Assembly: GCF_042686025.1 (NCBI RefSeq)
Contig: NZ_JBHUOZ010000003.1
Location: forward strand, 186,001 to 250,000
Reading direction: 5' to 3'
Origin: Terrimonas rubra
Lineage (GTDB): Bacteria > Bacteroidota > Bacteroidia > Chitinophagales > Chitinophagaceae
Length of the DNA stretch: 64,000 bases
Shown here: positions 16,848-26,255 of the stretch, piece after piece
How positions within the stretch are numbered: position 1 is the first letter of the stretch
Layout of the letters: every line of letters starts with the position of its first letter
The notes under the pieces: model-generated
The model's input: only the letters and a program-made list of their open reading frames with translations
What the model was told of the DNA's origin: nothing
The model's database searches: none
Translations under genes and position numbers: made by a program

Positions 16848-16879
16848 AACTTTTTCTGCTAAATTTGTTAAACAATGTT

Positions 16880-17045
16880 TGATTAAAGAGGTTCAATGGT
16901 TCAAATGTTCGAGAAGTTCAAGGGGGTTAGGAGGGTAATTGACAATGGAAAAATGACAATTGACAATGGATGACAAGAAGAAGGATCGGAGTTTTGCTGA
17001 ATTCATAATTTATAATTCATCATTCAATAATTCATAACTCCAGCC
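16880..17045. repeat. Degenerate copy of a dispersed intergenic repeat
   Basis: A gene-free stretch made of short iterated words (TTGACAATGG, TTCATAATTTATAATTCATC). Read on the minus strand it follows the same order of words as the elements at 29430-29620 and 32572-32735 (minus strand), but with lower similarity. Confidence 0.5.
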
Positions 17046-17075
17046 TCCTGTAAAAACTGCTAAATTAAACTGCCA

Positions 17076-17468
17076 ATGGATTATATACACACGATAGAAA
17101 AATTTGTTGCTGCCGCCGGATGCACCATTGTTTATAAAAACGAACAGGAAGGGATCTTAAAGATCGATAACCAGCCGGACGGCATCCATCACCTGATCAT
17201 TGGTATAGCACCGCCTATCCTGATCATGGAACAGTTCCTGTTCTCCTTCCGGTCCGACAGTGCGGATATGTTCAAACAACTGTTACAAAAGAACAGGGAC
17301 ATGATCCACGGTGCATTTGTCATCAATGAAGAAGGGAATAAGGTTTTATTCCGTTATACCATGCAACTGGAAAATATTAACCTCAATGAATTTGAAGGCG
17401 CCTTGAATTCATTGGGTTTGTTACTGAGCGAATACTATCAACAAATTATTGACTTTTCAAAAAAATAA
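17076..17468 (+). CDS. YbjN-like domain protein
   Basis: A 130-residue cytosolic protein resembling the YbjN/type III secretion chaperone-like fold: an alpha/beta arrangement with GILKIDNQPDGIHHLIIGI, LFSFRSDSADMFKQLLQKNRDMIHGAFVINEEGNKVLFRYTMQLENINLNEFEGALNSLGLLL. E. coli YbjN suppresses temperature-sensitive defects and affects stress responses; the family frequently sits beside PspA-type genes. It is the first gene of the operon, and pspA starts 4 nt after its stop. It probably acts as a chaperone or adaptor for a partner in the operon; that is inference. Confidence 0.72.
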   Translation: MDYIHTIEKFVAAAGCTIVYKNEQEGILKIDNQPDGIHHLIIGIAPPILIMEQFLFSFRSDSADMFKQLLQKNRDMIHGAFVINEEGNKVLFRYTMQLENINLNEFEGALNSLGLLLSEYYQQIIDFSKK

Positions 17469-17472
17469 TAGT

Positions 17473-18189
17473 ATGAATATCTTCAAAAGAATTTTCAGGA
17501 TAGGCCAGGCAGAGATACATGCCGCCGTAGAAAAGATGGAAGATCCCATTAAAATGACCGAACAGGGCCTGCGCGAATTGCGTGATGACCTGGCGGAAGC
17601 TACCGAGGCATATGCCAAAGTAAAAGCACTGGCCATCCGTACCGAAAATGAACAGGAGGCCTGCCAGAAAGAATCGGCGGCTTATGCAGAAAAAGCCGTG
17701 CTCATTATGCAAAAAGCACAGAATGGTGATATAAGCCTGGAAAAAGGTGAGCAACTGGCAAGAGAAGCTTTATCTTTAAGACGTAAGTATGCAGCCGATG
17801 CCGAAGACCTGGGCAGGCAGGCTGCTACCCACCAGCAATCGGGAAAAGAGATGTTGAAAAACATCGAGATACTGAAAGAGAACCTGGTGAAATGGGAGAA
17901 GGAATTAAAAACCTTACGTGCCCGTGTTAAAGTAAGCAAAGCTACCCAGCAGGTGAACAAACAACTGGCGCAGCTGGATAATAACGGCACTATTGCCATG
18001 CTGGAGCGTATGAAGGAAAAAGTGGAGGACCAGGAAGCGCTGGCAAAAGCTTATGGCGAAATAGCACAGGAAAAAAATGACCTGAAGGAAGAACTGGATA
18101 ACCTGCTGAAAGATGACAGCCTGTCGATAGAAAAAGACCTGGATGCCATTAAAGAAAAGCTGGGTATAGTTACCAAAACTGACGAATAA
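17473..18189 (+). CDS. pspA: PspA/IM30 family membrane-associated protein
   Basis: An ESCRT-III-like protein that binds and reshapes the inner leaflet of the cytoplasmic membrane under stress. It is 238 residues from the ATG at 17473. The first 20 residues (MNIFKRIFRIGQAEIHAAVE) form the amphipathic helix. DPIKMTEQGLRELRDDL follows, corresponding to the conserved PspA segment usually written DP.K..., and then near-continuous coiled coil to residue 225. The C-terminus ends DLDAIKEKLGIVTKTDE. It lies 4 nt after the YbjN-like gene and 4 nt before the YqiJ-like gene. No PspF, PspB or PspC gene is nearby, so this is not the E. coli phage-shock operon. Confidence 0.92.
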   Translation: MNIFKRIFRIGQAEIHAAVEKMEDPIKMTEQGLRELRDDLAEATEAYAKVKALAIRTENEQEACQKESAAYAEKAVLIMQKAQNGDISLEKGEQLAREALSLRRKYAADAEDLGRQAATHQQSGKEMLKNIEILKENLVKWEKELKTLRARVKVSKATQQVNKQLAQLDNNGTIAMLERMKEKVEDQEALAKAYGEIAQEKNDLKEELDNLLKDDSLSIEKDLDAIKEKLGIVTKTDE

Positions 18190-18193
18190 CAAT

Positions 18194-18883
18194 ATGGCCG
18201 ATTTTGTAAATTTTTTATTTCATCCGCTGTCTAATGCGATCATGACCATTCTTACAGGCATTACTGCCCTGTACTGGATATTCACTTTTATTGCAGGTGA
18301 TTTTTTCGGGGATGTGGACGTAGATGTAGATGTGGATGTTGATGCGGACGGCGGTGCCGATTATGATACCGATACGGAAGCCGATATCAAAGGGGAGGGG
18401 GCAGAGAAATCGTTCTTTGCCAAAGCAATGGAATACATCAATGTAGGCAAAGTGCCCTTCATGGTAGTATACAGCACGTTTAAATTCATTGCCTGGATCC
18501 TGACACTGGTTTCATCACTGGTATTAGGTGCGGCAAGCTGGGGCTGGCGATCAGCGCTTTTACTCATCCCGGTATTCATCATTACATTTTTCATTACCCG
18601 GTTCGCCACCAGGCCACTGGTAAAACTATACAAGATCATGGGGTATAACGGTGAAGATAAACACGATCTGCTGGGACGTGTTGCCCGGATGCGATCGACC
18701 ATTAACGGCGATAAAATTGGTGCGGCCGAGCTGGTGATCAACCGCGATGTGATACGCATTCATGTAAAAAGCAAAACAGGCGAAAGTATCCAGTATAACG
18801 CAGAAGTAATGATAGCGGCAGAGTCGGCAGATAAGCGGTATTACTATGTTGTGCCGGAAATAACGGTTAATAATATCGTATAG
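18194..18883 (+). CDS. YqiJ-like membrane protein with OB-fold tail
   Basis: A 229-residue inner-membrane protein. The layout is one N-terminal TM (about 14-36), an acidic loop of alternating Asp/Val (residues about 38-62, GDVDVDVDVDVDADGG), two or three further TMs (about 90-140, ending IPVFIITFFITRFATRP) and a C-terminal beta domain (about 155-229, LLGRVARMRSTINGDKIGAAELVI) like the OB fold of NfeD/YqiJ proteins. NfeD and YqiJ proteins pair with flotillin/SPFH proteins, and a flotillin gene follows. The DVDVDV loop is also a family trait. It probably recruits or anchors the flotillin. Confidence 0.82.
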   Translation: MADFVNFLFHPLSNAIMTILTGITALYWIFTFIAGDFFGDVDVDVDVDVDADGGADYDTDTEADIKGEGAEKSFFAKAMEYINVGKVPFMVVYSTFKFIAWILTLVSSLVLGAASWGWRSALLLIPVFIITFFITRFATRPLVKLYKIMGYNGEDKHDLLGRVARMRSTINGDKIGAAELVINRDVIRIHVKSKTGESIQYNAEVMIAAESADKRYYYVVPEITVNNIV

Positions 18884-18921
18884 GCCAGATTTAATAAATA
18901 GTTAATCATTAAAACATACAA

Positions 18922-19068
18922 GTGAACAGATCTTTAACTATCATACCAAATAAAATTATTGTGTCGGCTGCATTACTACTATCGGCTGCGGTTGTGTCAC
19001 TCACTGCATCGTTCAGTAATGCTATCAGGCACTTTGCAAAAACCATCAGGTATATCCTGAAAGTTTAA
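18922..19068 (+). CDS. Possible small membrane protein (48 residues)
   Basis: A short open frame from GTG at 18922 to TAA at 19068 in the otherwise unexplained 271-bp gap between the YqiJ-like and flotillin genes. An in-frame stop at 18910 makes GTG the only usual start. The peptide has a polar N-terminus, a hydrophobic middle (IIVSAALLLSAAVVSLTA, about residues 12-29) and a basic C-terminus with RHFAKTIRYILK. This resembles single-pass small membrane proteins. There is no supporting homology, and it could be chance. Confidence 0.4.
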   Translation: MNRSLTIIPNKIIVSAALLLSAAVVSLTASFSNAIRHFAKTIRYILKV

Positions 19069-19154
19069 CAGCACAAAGGTTTTAAGCACATTAACCATTA
19101 ACAACTTATTTTAAGTACAATCAAATTTTTAAAAACAAACAACCTTAAACACTT

Positions 19155-21200
19155 ATGGGCTCATTTTTCGATGCATTAGGAGGTATCACCTTATTAATTA
19201 TTGGTGGCGTTATTTTCTTCATTGTTATTTTTCTTTTTGCCTTAGCCACTTTTTACAAAAAAATACCACAGGGTAAAGCCATTGTCCGTACCGGTGTTGG
19301 CGGCGGTAAAGTGGCCTTCAATAAAGGTATGTACGTCATCCCCATTCTACATAAAATGGAGATCATGGATATATCGGTAAAAAAATTACAGATAGACCGG
19401 ATGGAGAACGATGGCCTGATCTGTAAGGATAATATCCGGGCCGATATTAAAGTGGCCTTCTTTGTACGCGTTAATAAAAGTATTGATGATGTATTGAACG
19501 TTGCCCAGATCATCGGCTGCGAGCGTGCCAGCGATGTGGAGACCCTGCGCAACCTGTTTGAAGCCAAATTCTCCGAGGCCTTAAAAACCGTGGGTAAAAA
19601 ATTCGACTTTATTGAACTCTATGAAGCCCGCCGCGAATTCAGGACCGAGATCCTGGATATTATCGGTACCGACCTGAACGGTTATATCCTGGACGACTGT
19701 GCGATTGACTATTTAGAACAAACTGAAATACGATTCTTAAGTGCACAGAATATCCTGGACTCACAGGGTATTAAAAAGATCACGGAATTAACTGCAGAGC
19801 AAAACATTAAAGCTAACCTCATCAAAAGGGAAGAGGAAAAAACGATCAAAAAACAAAATGTGGAAGCCCGCGAAGCCATCCTGGAATTAGACAGGCAGAT
19901 GGCGGAGAAGGAAGAGAAGCAAAAAAGAGAGATCGATAATATCAAAGCCCGTGAAGAGGCCGAGATCGTGAAAGTAAGGGAGGAGGAAAGGTTGAAAGCG
20001 CAGACGGTGAAAATACAAACCGATGAATCCCTGGCCGTACAGGAGGAGAACAAACTGCGCCAGATCATTATTGCAGAAAAAAACAAACTGCGTACCGATG
20101 CGGTAGAAACTGAGCGTGTGGAAAAAGACCGTGAATTGGAAAGAACAGAAAGAGAAAAGATCGTAACCCTGGCCCAGATTGAGAAAGAAAAAAATATTGA
20201 GGTAGAAAAGAAAAATATCCAAGATGTTATCCGCGAAAGAGTGAAACTGGAAAAAGGCGTGGTGGAAGAAAAACAAGGTGTAATGGATTTAGAAGCCTTC
20301 CGTGGTGTAGAGCGTGAAAAAACAGTAGGTATTACCGAAGCAAGCAGGCAGGCCGAAGAGAAATTGATCTATACCGTGAAAGCGGCCGAAGCCGAGAAAA
20401 AAGCGGCGGAAGAAAAAGCAAAACAACTCATCATTGATGCCGATGCTAAAAAAGAAGCAGCTGTGAAACAGGCGGAAGCACGTAAAATTTTAGCCGAAGC
20501 CCAGGCCCGTGAGGAAGCGACCCTTGGTCTGTCAGAAGCGGAAGTAATGATCGCTAAAGCTGAAGCTACAGAAAGACAAGGTGTGATCGATGCCAGCGTA
20601 ATTGAAAAATTAGCAGAGGCCAAACGTAAGGAAGGACTGGCGCAGGCTGAGGTAACCAAAGAAAAAGCCCTGGCTGAAGCTGCCGGTATTGAAGAAAAAG
20701 CGGAAGCCATGAAAAAACTGGATGCTGTTGGTAAGGATCACGAAGAGTTTAAACTCTTACTGCAGAAAGAAAAAGATATTGCCCTGGCGCAGATCAATAT
20801 CCAGAAAGATATTGCCGATGCACAGGCAGATGTATTGGGCAGCGCCCTGAAATCGGCCAATATCGATATCGTAGGTGGTGAAACCATGTTCTTCCAGAAT
20901 ATTGTGAACCAGATATCCAATGCCAAAGGCTTTGACCGTTTGATCAATGAAAGTGAGAATGCCACACAAATTAAAACGGCTTTACTGGGTGATGGCAGTA
21001 CCAGCGGTGACCTGATGGAGCGTATCAAAAACTTCGCAGAAAAATATAACGTTTCTACCAACGACTTAAAAAACCTGACCATCTCCAGCATTTTATTAAA
21101 AATGCAGCAGAATAGTTCCGATACCGACAGGCCCACTTTGTTAAACCTGGCAAATCTGGCAAGCAGTTTGGGACTATCCAATAAAAAACTGAACGGTTAA
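19155..21200 (+). CDS. Flotillin-like SPFH/band-7 protein
   Basis: A 681-residue membrane scaffold. It has one N-terminal hydrophobic segment (about 11-33, LLIIGGVIFFIVIFLFALATF), an SPFH domain (about 35-210, KAIVRTGVGGGKVAFNKGMYVIPILHK...) and a very long charged coiled coil (about 210-560) rich in E, K, R and A, for example REEEKTIKKQNVEAREAILE. The C-terminal 120 residues oligomerise in relatives (E. coli YqiK). At 681 residues it is longer than typical flotillins of about 500, mainly through the coiled coil. It follows the YqiJ-like gene, as yqiK follows yqiJ in E. coli. It probably builds membrane microdomains for the operon's ATPase or PspA. Confidence 0.9.
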   Translation: MGSFFDALGGITLLIIGGVIFFIVIFLFALATFYKKIPQGKAIVRTGVGGGKVAFNKGMYVIPILHKMEIMDISVKKLQIDRMENDGLICKDNIRADIKVAFFVRVNKSIDDVLNVAQIIGCERASDVETLRNLFEAKFSEALKTVGKKFDFIELYEARREFRTEILDIIGTDLNGYILDDCAIDYLEQTEIRFLSAQNILDSQGIKKITELTAEQNIKANLIKREEEKTIKKQNVEAREAILELDRQMAEKEEKQKREIDNIKAREEAEIVKVREEERLKAQTVKIQTDESLAVQEENKLRQIIIAEKNKLRTDAVETERVEKDRELERTEREKIVTLAQIEKEKNIEVEKKNIQDVIRERVKLEKGVVEEKQGVMDLEAFRGVEREKTVGITEASRQAEEKLIYTVKAAEAEKKAAEEKAKQLIIDADAKKEAAVKQAEARKILAEAQAREEATLGLSEAEVMIAKAEATERQGVIDASVIEKLAEAKRKEGLAQAEVTKEKALAEAAGIEEKAEAMKKLDAVGKDHEEFKLLLQKEKDIALAQINIQKDIADAQADVLGSALKSANIDIVGGETMFFQNIVNQISNAKGFDRLINESENATQIKTALLGDGSTSGDLMERIKNFAEKYNVSTNDLKNLTISSILLKMQQNSSDTDRPTLLNLANLASSLGLSNKKLNG

Positions 21201-21269
21201 TACCACCGGGTACAATTTTTTAATAGCTAACAAGCCTGTTGTCTCCGGGCAACAGGCCCTACTATCAAC

Positions 21270-24200
21270 ATGGCAGAAACAGGACAGCAAATAACAACGG
21301 CATTAGATTCGGGTACTTACGAAATAATCAGGAGCAGGTTAAACGAGCAGCGTGTGGAGCTGGTGCAGCGTTTATCCAAACTGAATACAGCCAGGAAAGA
21401 GATCTTCAACTCAACCGGCTTTGAACTCATTGCCAATCAGCGTATCACTACGGAGAATAACGGGGTGGCAAGAGGTATTATGGCTTTTGGTGAGCTGTGC
21501 ATATTCGGCTATAATGTACACTTTGGTTTGCGTGAATCTATCCGCTTAAGCGATGTGTTCAATATATACCGGTTTACCGATAATCATTTTGAACCGCAGC
21601 CGCTTACCCTGATAGAAGATGAGGGTTTTATTACGGACTTTACCAACCTGTACAAATATTACCGCGACTCCATCTTTGCCAAGTTCACCAAAACGGAGAA
21701 CTACCTGTACATGATCTTCCAGACCAGCAAAAACCCGGATGACCGGAAAGCTTTTAAATGGCTGATCAAAAACAACAAACTGCATTATGTTGACGACAGG
21801 AGCATACATGAAGTAAAGAAAACGGCCCAGCACGATTTTGACTGGATCAAAACCGGCCTGGAAAACAGGAAACTGGGCAGGTATCCGCATATCTCCATTT
21901 TAGACAAGGTGTTTATTGAGACCATTGGCGGTGATATTACTTTTAAAATAGAGGACAATACCGATACCGGTAAAGGTATTTATGCCGAGCCGGTAAACAG
22001 CAAGGATCAGCAACTGGATGATGCGGAGTATAACTACGCCGACCTGGGTAACCTGATAGCCTTAAAAATAAAGCCCTACCAGGAGGATTACCGTACCTAC
22101 ATATTCAATGTGCGTACCAAAGAAGTGGTGCCTATTAAAATGTTACTGGATGCAGGCATTCTGTTACCCGATAACCAGGGTATTATTTTCCCTAACGGTT
22201 ATTATTTACAAAACGGTATCAGTAAAATATTTGAATCCAATCTTACTGATCTTGATTTTATCCGCAGCATAGCTTCTCCCAATGGCGAGGATTTTCTGTA
22301 CATATTTTACCAGCGGCATAGTAATACCTATGTATTGATGTCGTATAACGTGATCATGCAACAGGTGGAAACACCCATTGTATGTAATGGCTTTACTGTT
22401 TTTGATGACGGGAAGCTGATCTACTTCCGTACGGAGAACGAAGCCATACGTCACCACCAGGTGCAGATATGGCAAACACCATATACCGCGGTGCTGGTGG
22501 AGAACAAGGCCATGGCCGAAAATGTATTGTACAAGATCGGCAATAAGGATATTGTGAGTGCTATGTCCGAAAGCCAGGAAGTGATACAGCTCTTGAATAA
22601 GGAAGATTCCTATGAAGGGCTGTACGAGGATATTGTAAAAAAAACAGGAGATATCATTGACTCTTATTTCTGGATCAGGGATGCGGAAACATTTGATTTA
22701 TCGGCGCCGCTTAACCAGATAAAAGATATCGCCAATACGGCTATTGATGAATTTGCCAAAGTACAAACCCAGCGCCAGCATGCGCGGGATGTATTGGCAG
22801 GCATGCAACAGCGGGTAGACAACCTGGTGATCGATATTAAAAATGCGGTCATTACGGCGCTCGATCAATTAGTACAGTTACTGGCAACCACCCGGCAAAC
22901 GCAGGGAGCGGTGATCGACCTGCTGAATGTTAAATATATTGATACCGGTGCGGTGGATGCTTTACAGGAAGTATTACAGCAATACAACCTGCAGTTGTCA
23001 CAGGATACCATCAATTACCTGTTAAGAGACGAAGCGCTGCAACCCTATGAAGAGAAAGTAGCGGTGCAGAAGGCAGAAGTAAAAAAGGTAACCAAGGTAA
23101 TTGATGCACAGGTAATAGAAACGGCGGTAAAAGATATTGCTTCAGAACTGGAAGTGCTGATAGATATCCTTAACAGCCTGAAGATCGAGGATACCACCCA
23201 GACCACCCGTATCATTGAAAAGATATCGGTGATATTTGCTTCCTTAAATGAAGTAAAAGCCGACCTGGCCCGTACTATTACTGCATTACGCAGCAGTGAG
23301 GCAACCGGTGAGTTTCATGCGCAGCTTACCTTATTGGAACAGAGTATTGTTAACTTCCTGGACCTGTCCACCAGCCCGGAGAAATGCGAGGATTATCTTA
23401 CCAAGATCAGTGTGCAGATTGAAGAGCTCGAAAGCCGGTTTGCCGACTTTGATGAGTTCGTTTTAAAGATCGCGGATAAAAGAGATGAAGTGATCAAGGC
23501 GTTTTCCGGTAAAAAGGAAATGCTGACCGCGCAAATAAATAAACGTACCACTTCGCTGGAGCAGATTGGCCTGCGTATTTTAAAAAATATTGAGAACAAG
23601 GCCCAGACCTTTCATTCCAAGGAAAATATTTACGCTTTCTTTTCTACCGACCTGATGATAGATAAGATCCGTAACCTGGTCAGTGATCTGAAAGCATTGG
23701 GTGATGTTGGTAAGGCGGAGAATTTAGAAAATCTGGTAAGGGTAGCGCAGGAAGATGCGCTGAGAGCATTAAAAGATAAAACAGATCTTTTTGTTGACGG
23801 GCAGAATATTATTGCGCTGGGTAATTATAAATTCACGGTCAATAAACAGGTGCTCAACCTGACCATTGTTCGCAAAAACGAAGGCCTGTACTATCACCTG
23901 ATCGGCACCGGCTTTTACAAAAAAGTGGAAGCCGAAGAAATATACCGTTACCAGCATGTATGGGAACAGGAATTGGTGTCTGAGAACCAGGAAGTGTACC
24001 GCGCCGAATACCTGGCCTACCAGGCTTTACTGGAGAGTGTACAGCATGACAGCCGCTGGGATGCAGCACCTTTTATTACGGAAAAAACTGAACGTGATTA
24101 TGCAGCCGGTTACTTAAAAGGCGTGCATAATACCGATGCATTACTGATATATACACAGTTGCAGAGCCTGCGTACAGAACTGGGGGCTTTACAATATGCT

Positions 24201-26114
24201 CCTGCAGTAAGGGTTGCCGGGCAGTTGTTCTGGTTCACCTTATCCGATACAGCCAAGCAAAAACTGCAGCATGTTATTCGCGCGGCACAAGCCATCGGGG
24301 CCAGTTTTCCCGGTAGTAATCGCCTCGGTATTGTGGAAAAAGAAGTGGCAGCCTTGGCGGCAGGCCATGCTTTCCTGCACCCTGCTTTTGAGGTATCGCT
24401 TGTTAGCCGCTACCTGTACGAAGAGTTCGGTATAAATAAACAGTTCAGTAACAGCCAGCAGGCCGGGCTGATTAAAAAAGACTTCCTGGCTTTCCTGCAA
24501 AAAAATAAAAGGACCGAAGCCTTTCAGCAGGATGTTCACCAGGACTTGTTTTCACTGGAAGAAAAATTTTATATCACCCAAAACTGGGTAAGCGCTTTTG
24601 TACAACAGGATATCCAAAAATATAATAGCCTTTACACAGATGAAGCGGTTTGCCTGTTACTGTTTAAAGAATATCCTTATAAAGAAAAAACAGCGGCCGA
24701 TACGGTACATGTTACAGGTTTAAAAGGCGTATTTAAAACCATTGTTAACCAGGAAACGGTTATACAGTACCACGCCTTTATTGAAAAATTACAGCAGTTT
24801 GTAACGGTTACGGTGCCTGCTTTCCAGGCTTTTAATACCTTAAAGGAAAACCTGGTGAACGATTACAGGCAAAGCCTGAAAATAAACGAGTTTGAGCCCA
24901 AGGTATTAAGCTCTTTTGTACGGAACAAACTGATCAACGAAGTATACTTTCCCCTGATCGGTGCCAACCTGGCCAAACAGATAGGTACGGCAGGTGATGA
25001 TAAACGTACGGCCCGTATGGGATTGTTATTGCTGGTGTCACCTCCGGGTTATGGTAAAACCACCCTGATGGAATACCTGGCTAAAACAATGGGTTTACAT
25101 TTTGTAAAAATAAACGGACCAACTATCGGTCACCAGATCACGTCTATCGATCCTTCGGAAGCTAAAACGTCCGGGGCCAGGGAGGAGTTGAAAAAGATAA
25201 ACCTCTCCTTTGAAATGGCCGATAATGTGATGTTATACGTGGACGATATACAGCACTGTAACGCAGAGTTTTTACAGAAATTTATTTCCCTGGCCGATGG
25301 TCAACGTAAGATGGACGGCATTTTTGAAGGCGAAAGTAAAACCTATGATCTGCGGGGTAAAAGGTTTTGCCTGGTAATGGCCGGCAACCCTTATACCGAA
25401 AGTGGCGAAAAGTTTAAAATACCCGACATGCTGGCCAACCGTGCCGATGTATATAACCTGGGCGATGTGATCGGTAATACCGAAGACCTGTTTAAACTAA
25501 GCCTGATTGAAAATGCGGTGGCGGAAAATAAATACCTGTTGCAGATCACCAATAAAAGCTTTGATGATATTTATAAACTGGTGAATTATGTAGAGACCAA
25601 CAGCGATATTTTACCGGACCTGGAAGGTAATCATCCTTCACAGGTAATAGATGAAGCGATAGCGGTATTGAAAAATTTATTACGCATCAGGTATATAGTT
25701 ATTAAAGTAAATGCACAGTACATAGCCAGTGCGGCCATGAAAGATGCTTACCGTACCGAGCCGGCATTTAAAATGCAGGGGTCATACCGTAACATGAATA
25801 AAATGGCAGCCAGGGTAGTACCGCTAATGAATACAGGTGAAGTGCAAACACTATTGTTATCCCACTATGAGGGTGAGTCGCAGACACTGACCGCTGATGC
25901 GGAAGCCAACCTCTTAAAACTGAAAGAGCTTGCCGGGGTTATTACAGCAGCAGAGCTGGAAAGATGGGAGCAGATCAAACAGATATTCAGGCAGAATAAT
26001 AAATTCGGTGGCCTGGAGCAAGGAGATGCTACCGGCAAAATGTTAGTGCAGTTAAACGACTTTAACGGGCACCTGCAGGCAATAGCCAATGCTATTAAAA
26101 AGGCATCAGAATAA
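21270..26114 (+). CDS. Giant AAA ATPase of the DNA-repair-ATPase type
   Basis: A 1614-residue protein ending the operon. The N-terminal 450 residues look beta-rich, with repeated aromatic blades (YNVHFGLRESIRLSDVFNIYRF; YLQNGISKIFES) that could be a propeller. Residues about 480-880 are helical and coiled-coil, and a winged or alpha/beta region follows. The AAA domain lies near 1225-1500: Walker A SPPGYGKTTLM at about 1257-1267, Walker B VMLYVDDIQHC at about 1320, and a sensor-like VMAGNPY. The family is annotated in many genomes as a DNA repair ATPase, but the evidence for repair is weak, and the context (PspA, flotillin) points to membrane work. It starts 69 nt after the flotillin stop. A strong terminator follows at 26142. 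Confidence 0.8.
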   Translation: MAETGQQITTALDSGTYEIIRSRLNEQRVELVQRLSKLNTARKEIFNSTGFELIANQRITTENNGVARGIMAFGELCIFGYNVHFGLRESIRLSDVFNIYRFTDNHFEPQPLTLIEDEGFITDFTNLYKYYRDSIFAKFTKTENYLYMIFQTSKNPDDRKAFKWLIKNNKLHYVDDRSIHEVKKTAQHDFDWIKTGLENRKLGRYPHISILDKVFIETIGGDITFKIEDNTDTGKGIYAEPVNSKDQQLDDAEYNYADLGNLIALKIKPYQEDYRTYIFNVRTKEVVPIKMLLDAGILLPDNQGIIFPNGYYLQNGISKIFESNLTDLDFIRSIASPNGEDFLYIFYQRHSNTYVLMSYNVIMQQVETPIVCNGFTVFDDGKLIYFRTENEAIRHHQVQIWQTPYTAVLVENKAMAENVLYKIGNKDIVSAMSESQEVIQLLNKEDSYEGLYEDIVKKTGDIIDSYFWIRDAETFDLSAPLNQIKDIANTAIDEFAKVQTQRQHARDVLAGMQQRVDNLVIDIKNAVITALDQLVQLLATTRQTQGAVIDLLNVKYIDTGAVDALQEVLQQYNLQLSQDTINYLLRDEALQPYEEKVAVQKAEVKKVTKVIDAQVIETAVKDIASELEVLIDILNSLKIEDTTQTTRIIEKISVIFASLNEVKADLARTITALRSSEATGEFHAQLTLLEQSIVNFLDLSTSPEKCEDYLTKISVQIEELESRFADFDEFVLKIADKRDEVIKAFSGKKEMLTAQINKRTTSLEQIGLRILKNIENKAQTFHSKENIYAFFSTDLMIDKIRNLVSDLKALGDVGKAENLENLVRVAQEDALRALKDKTDLFVDGQNIIALGNYKFTVNKQVLNLTIVRKNEGLYYHLIGTGFYKKVEAEEIYRYQHVWEQELVSENQEVYRAEYLAYQALLESVQHDSRWDAAPFITEKTERDYAAGYLKGVHNTDALLIYTQLQSLRTELGALQYAPAVRVAGQLFWFTLSDTAKQKLQHVIRAAQAIGASFPGSNRLGIVEKEVAALAAGHAFLHPAFEVSLVSRYLYEEFGINKQFSNSQQAGLIKKDFLAFLQKNKRTEAFQQDVHQDLFSLEEKFYITQNWVSAFVQQDIQKYNSLYTDEAVCLLLFKEYPYKEKTAADTVHVTGLKGVFKTIVNQETVIQYHAFIEKLQQFVTVTVPAFQAFNTLKENLVNDYRQSLKINEFEPKVLSSFVRNKLINEVYFPLIGANLAKQIGTAGDDKRTARMGLLLLVSPPGYGKTTLMEYLAKTMGLHFVKINGPTIGHQITSIDPSEAKTSGAREELKKINLSFEMADNVMLYVDDIQHCNAEFLQKFISLADGQRKMDGIFEGESKTYDLRGKRFCLVMAGNPYTESGEKFKIPDMLANRADVYNLGDVIGNTEDLFKLSLIENAVAENKYLLQITNKSFDDIYKLVNYVETNSDILPDLEGNHPSQVIDEAIAVLKNLLRIRYIVIKVNAQYIASAAMKDAYRTEPAFKMQGSYRNMNKMAARVVPLMNTGEVQTLLLSHYEGESQTLTADAEANLLKLKELAGVITAAELERWEQIKQIFRQNNKFGGLEQGDATGKMLVQLNDFNGHLQAIANAIKKASE

Positions 26115-26141
26115 TTTTATTGTATAATACAGCGTTGTTTT

Positions 26142-26182
26142 AAATAGCGTAGACTTTACAATGTGTAAGGTTTACGCTATTT
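26142..26182 (+). terminator. Strong terminator of the PspA-flotillin-ATPase operon
   Basis: A 19-bp stem (AAATAGCGTAGACTTTACA with its partner, two G-T wobbles), loop ATG, then a run of eight T. The stem ends share ATAGCGT/ACGCTAT with the terminator at 60969-61019. Confidence 0.88.
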
Positions 26183-26203
26183 TTTTTGTTAATCAACTTC
26201 ATT

Positions 26204-26255
26204 GCTACGCTGATCGTCCCTTGCGTCGCACACTTGTACTGCAGTAATGCTATTG
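26204..26255 (+). repeat. Copy of a dispersed GCGTCGCAC repeat
   Basis: Contains TTGCGTCGCAC and ACTGCAGTAAT.CTATTG in the same order and spacing as the sequence at 61057-61091, and GATCGTCCCTTGCGTCGCAC resembles the inverted copy at 60910-60945. As in that locus, it sits just after a terminator. Confidence 0.7.

Noticed and set aside
21270..26114. Reading the giant ATPase as a canonical DNA helicase or Lon/Clp protease
   Set aside because: It lacks helicase motifs beyond Walker A and B and has no protease active site; only an AAA domain is supported.
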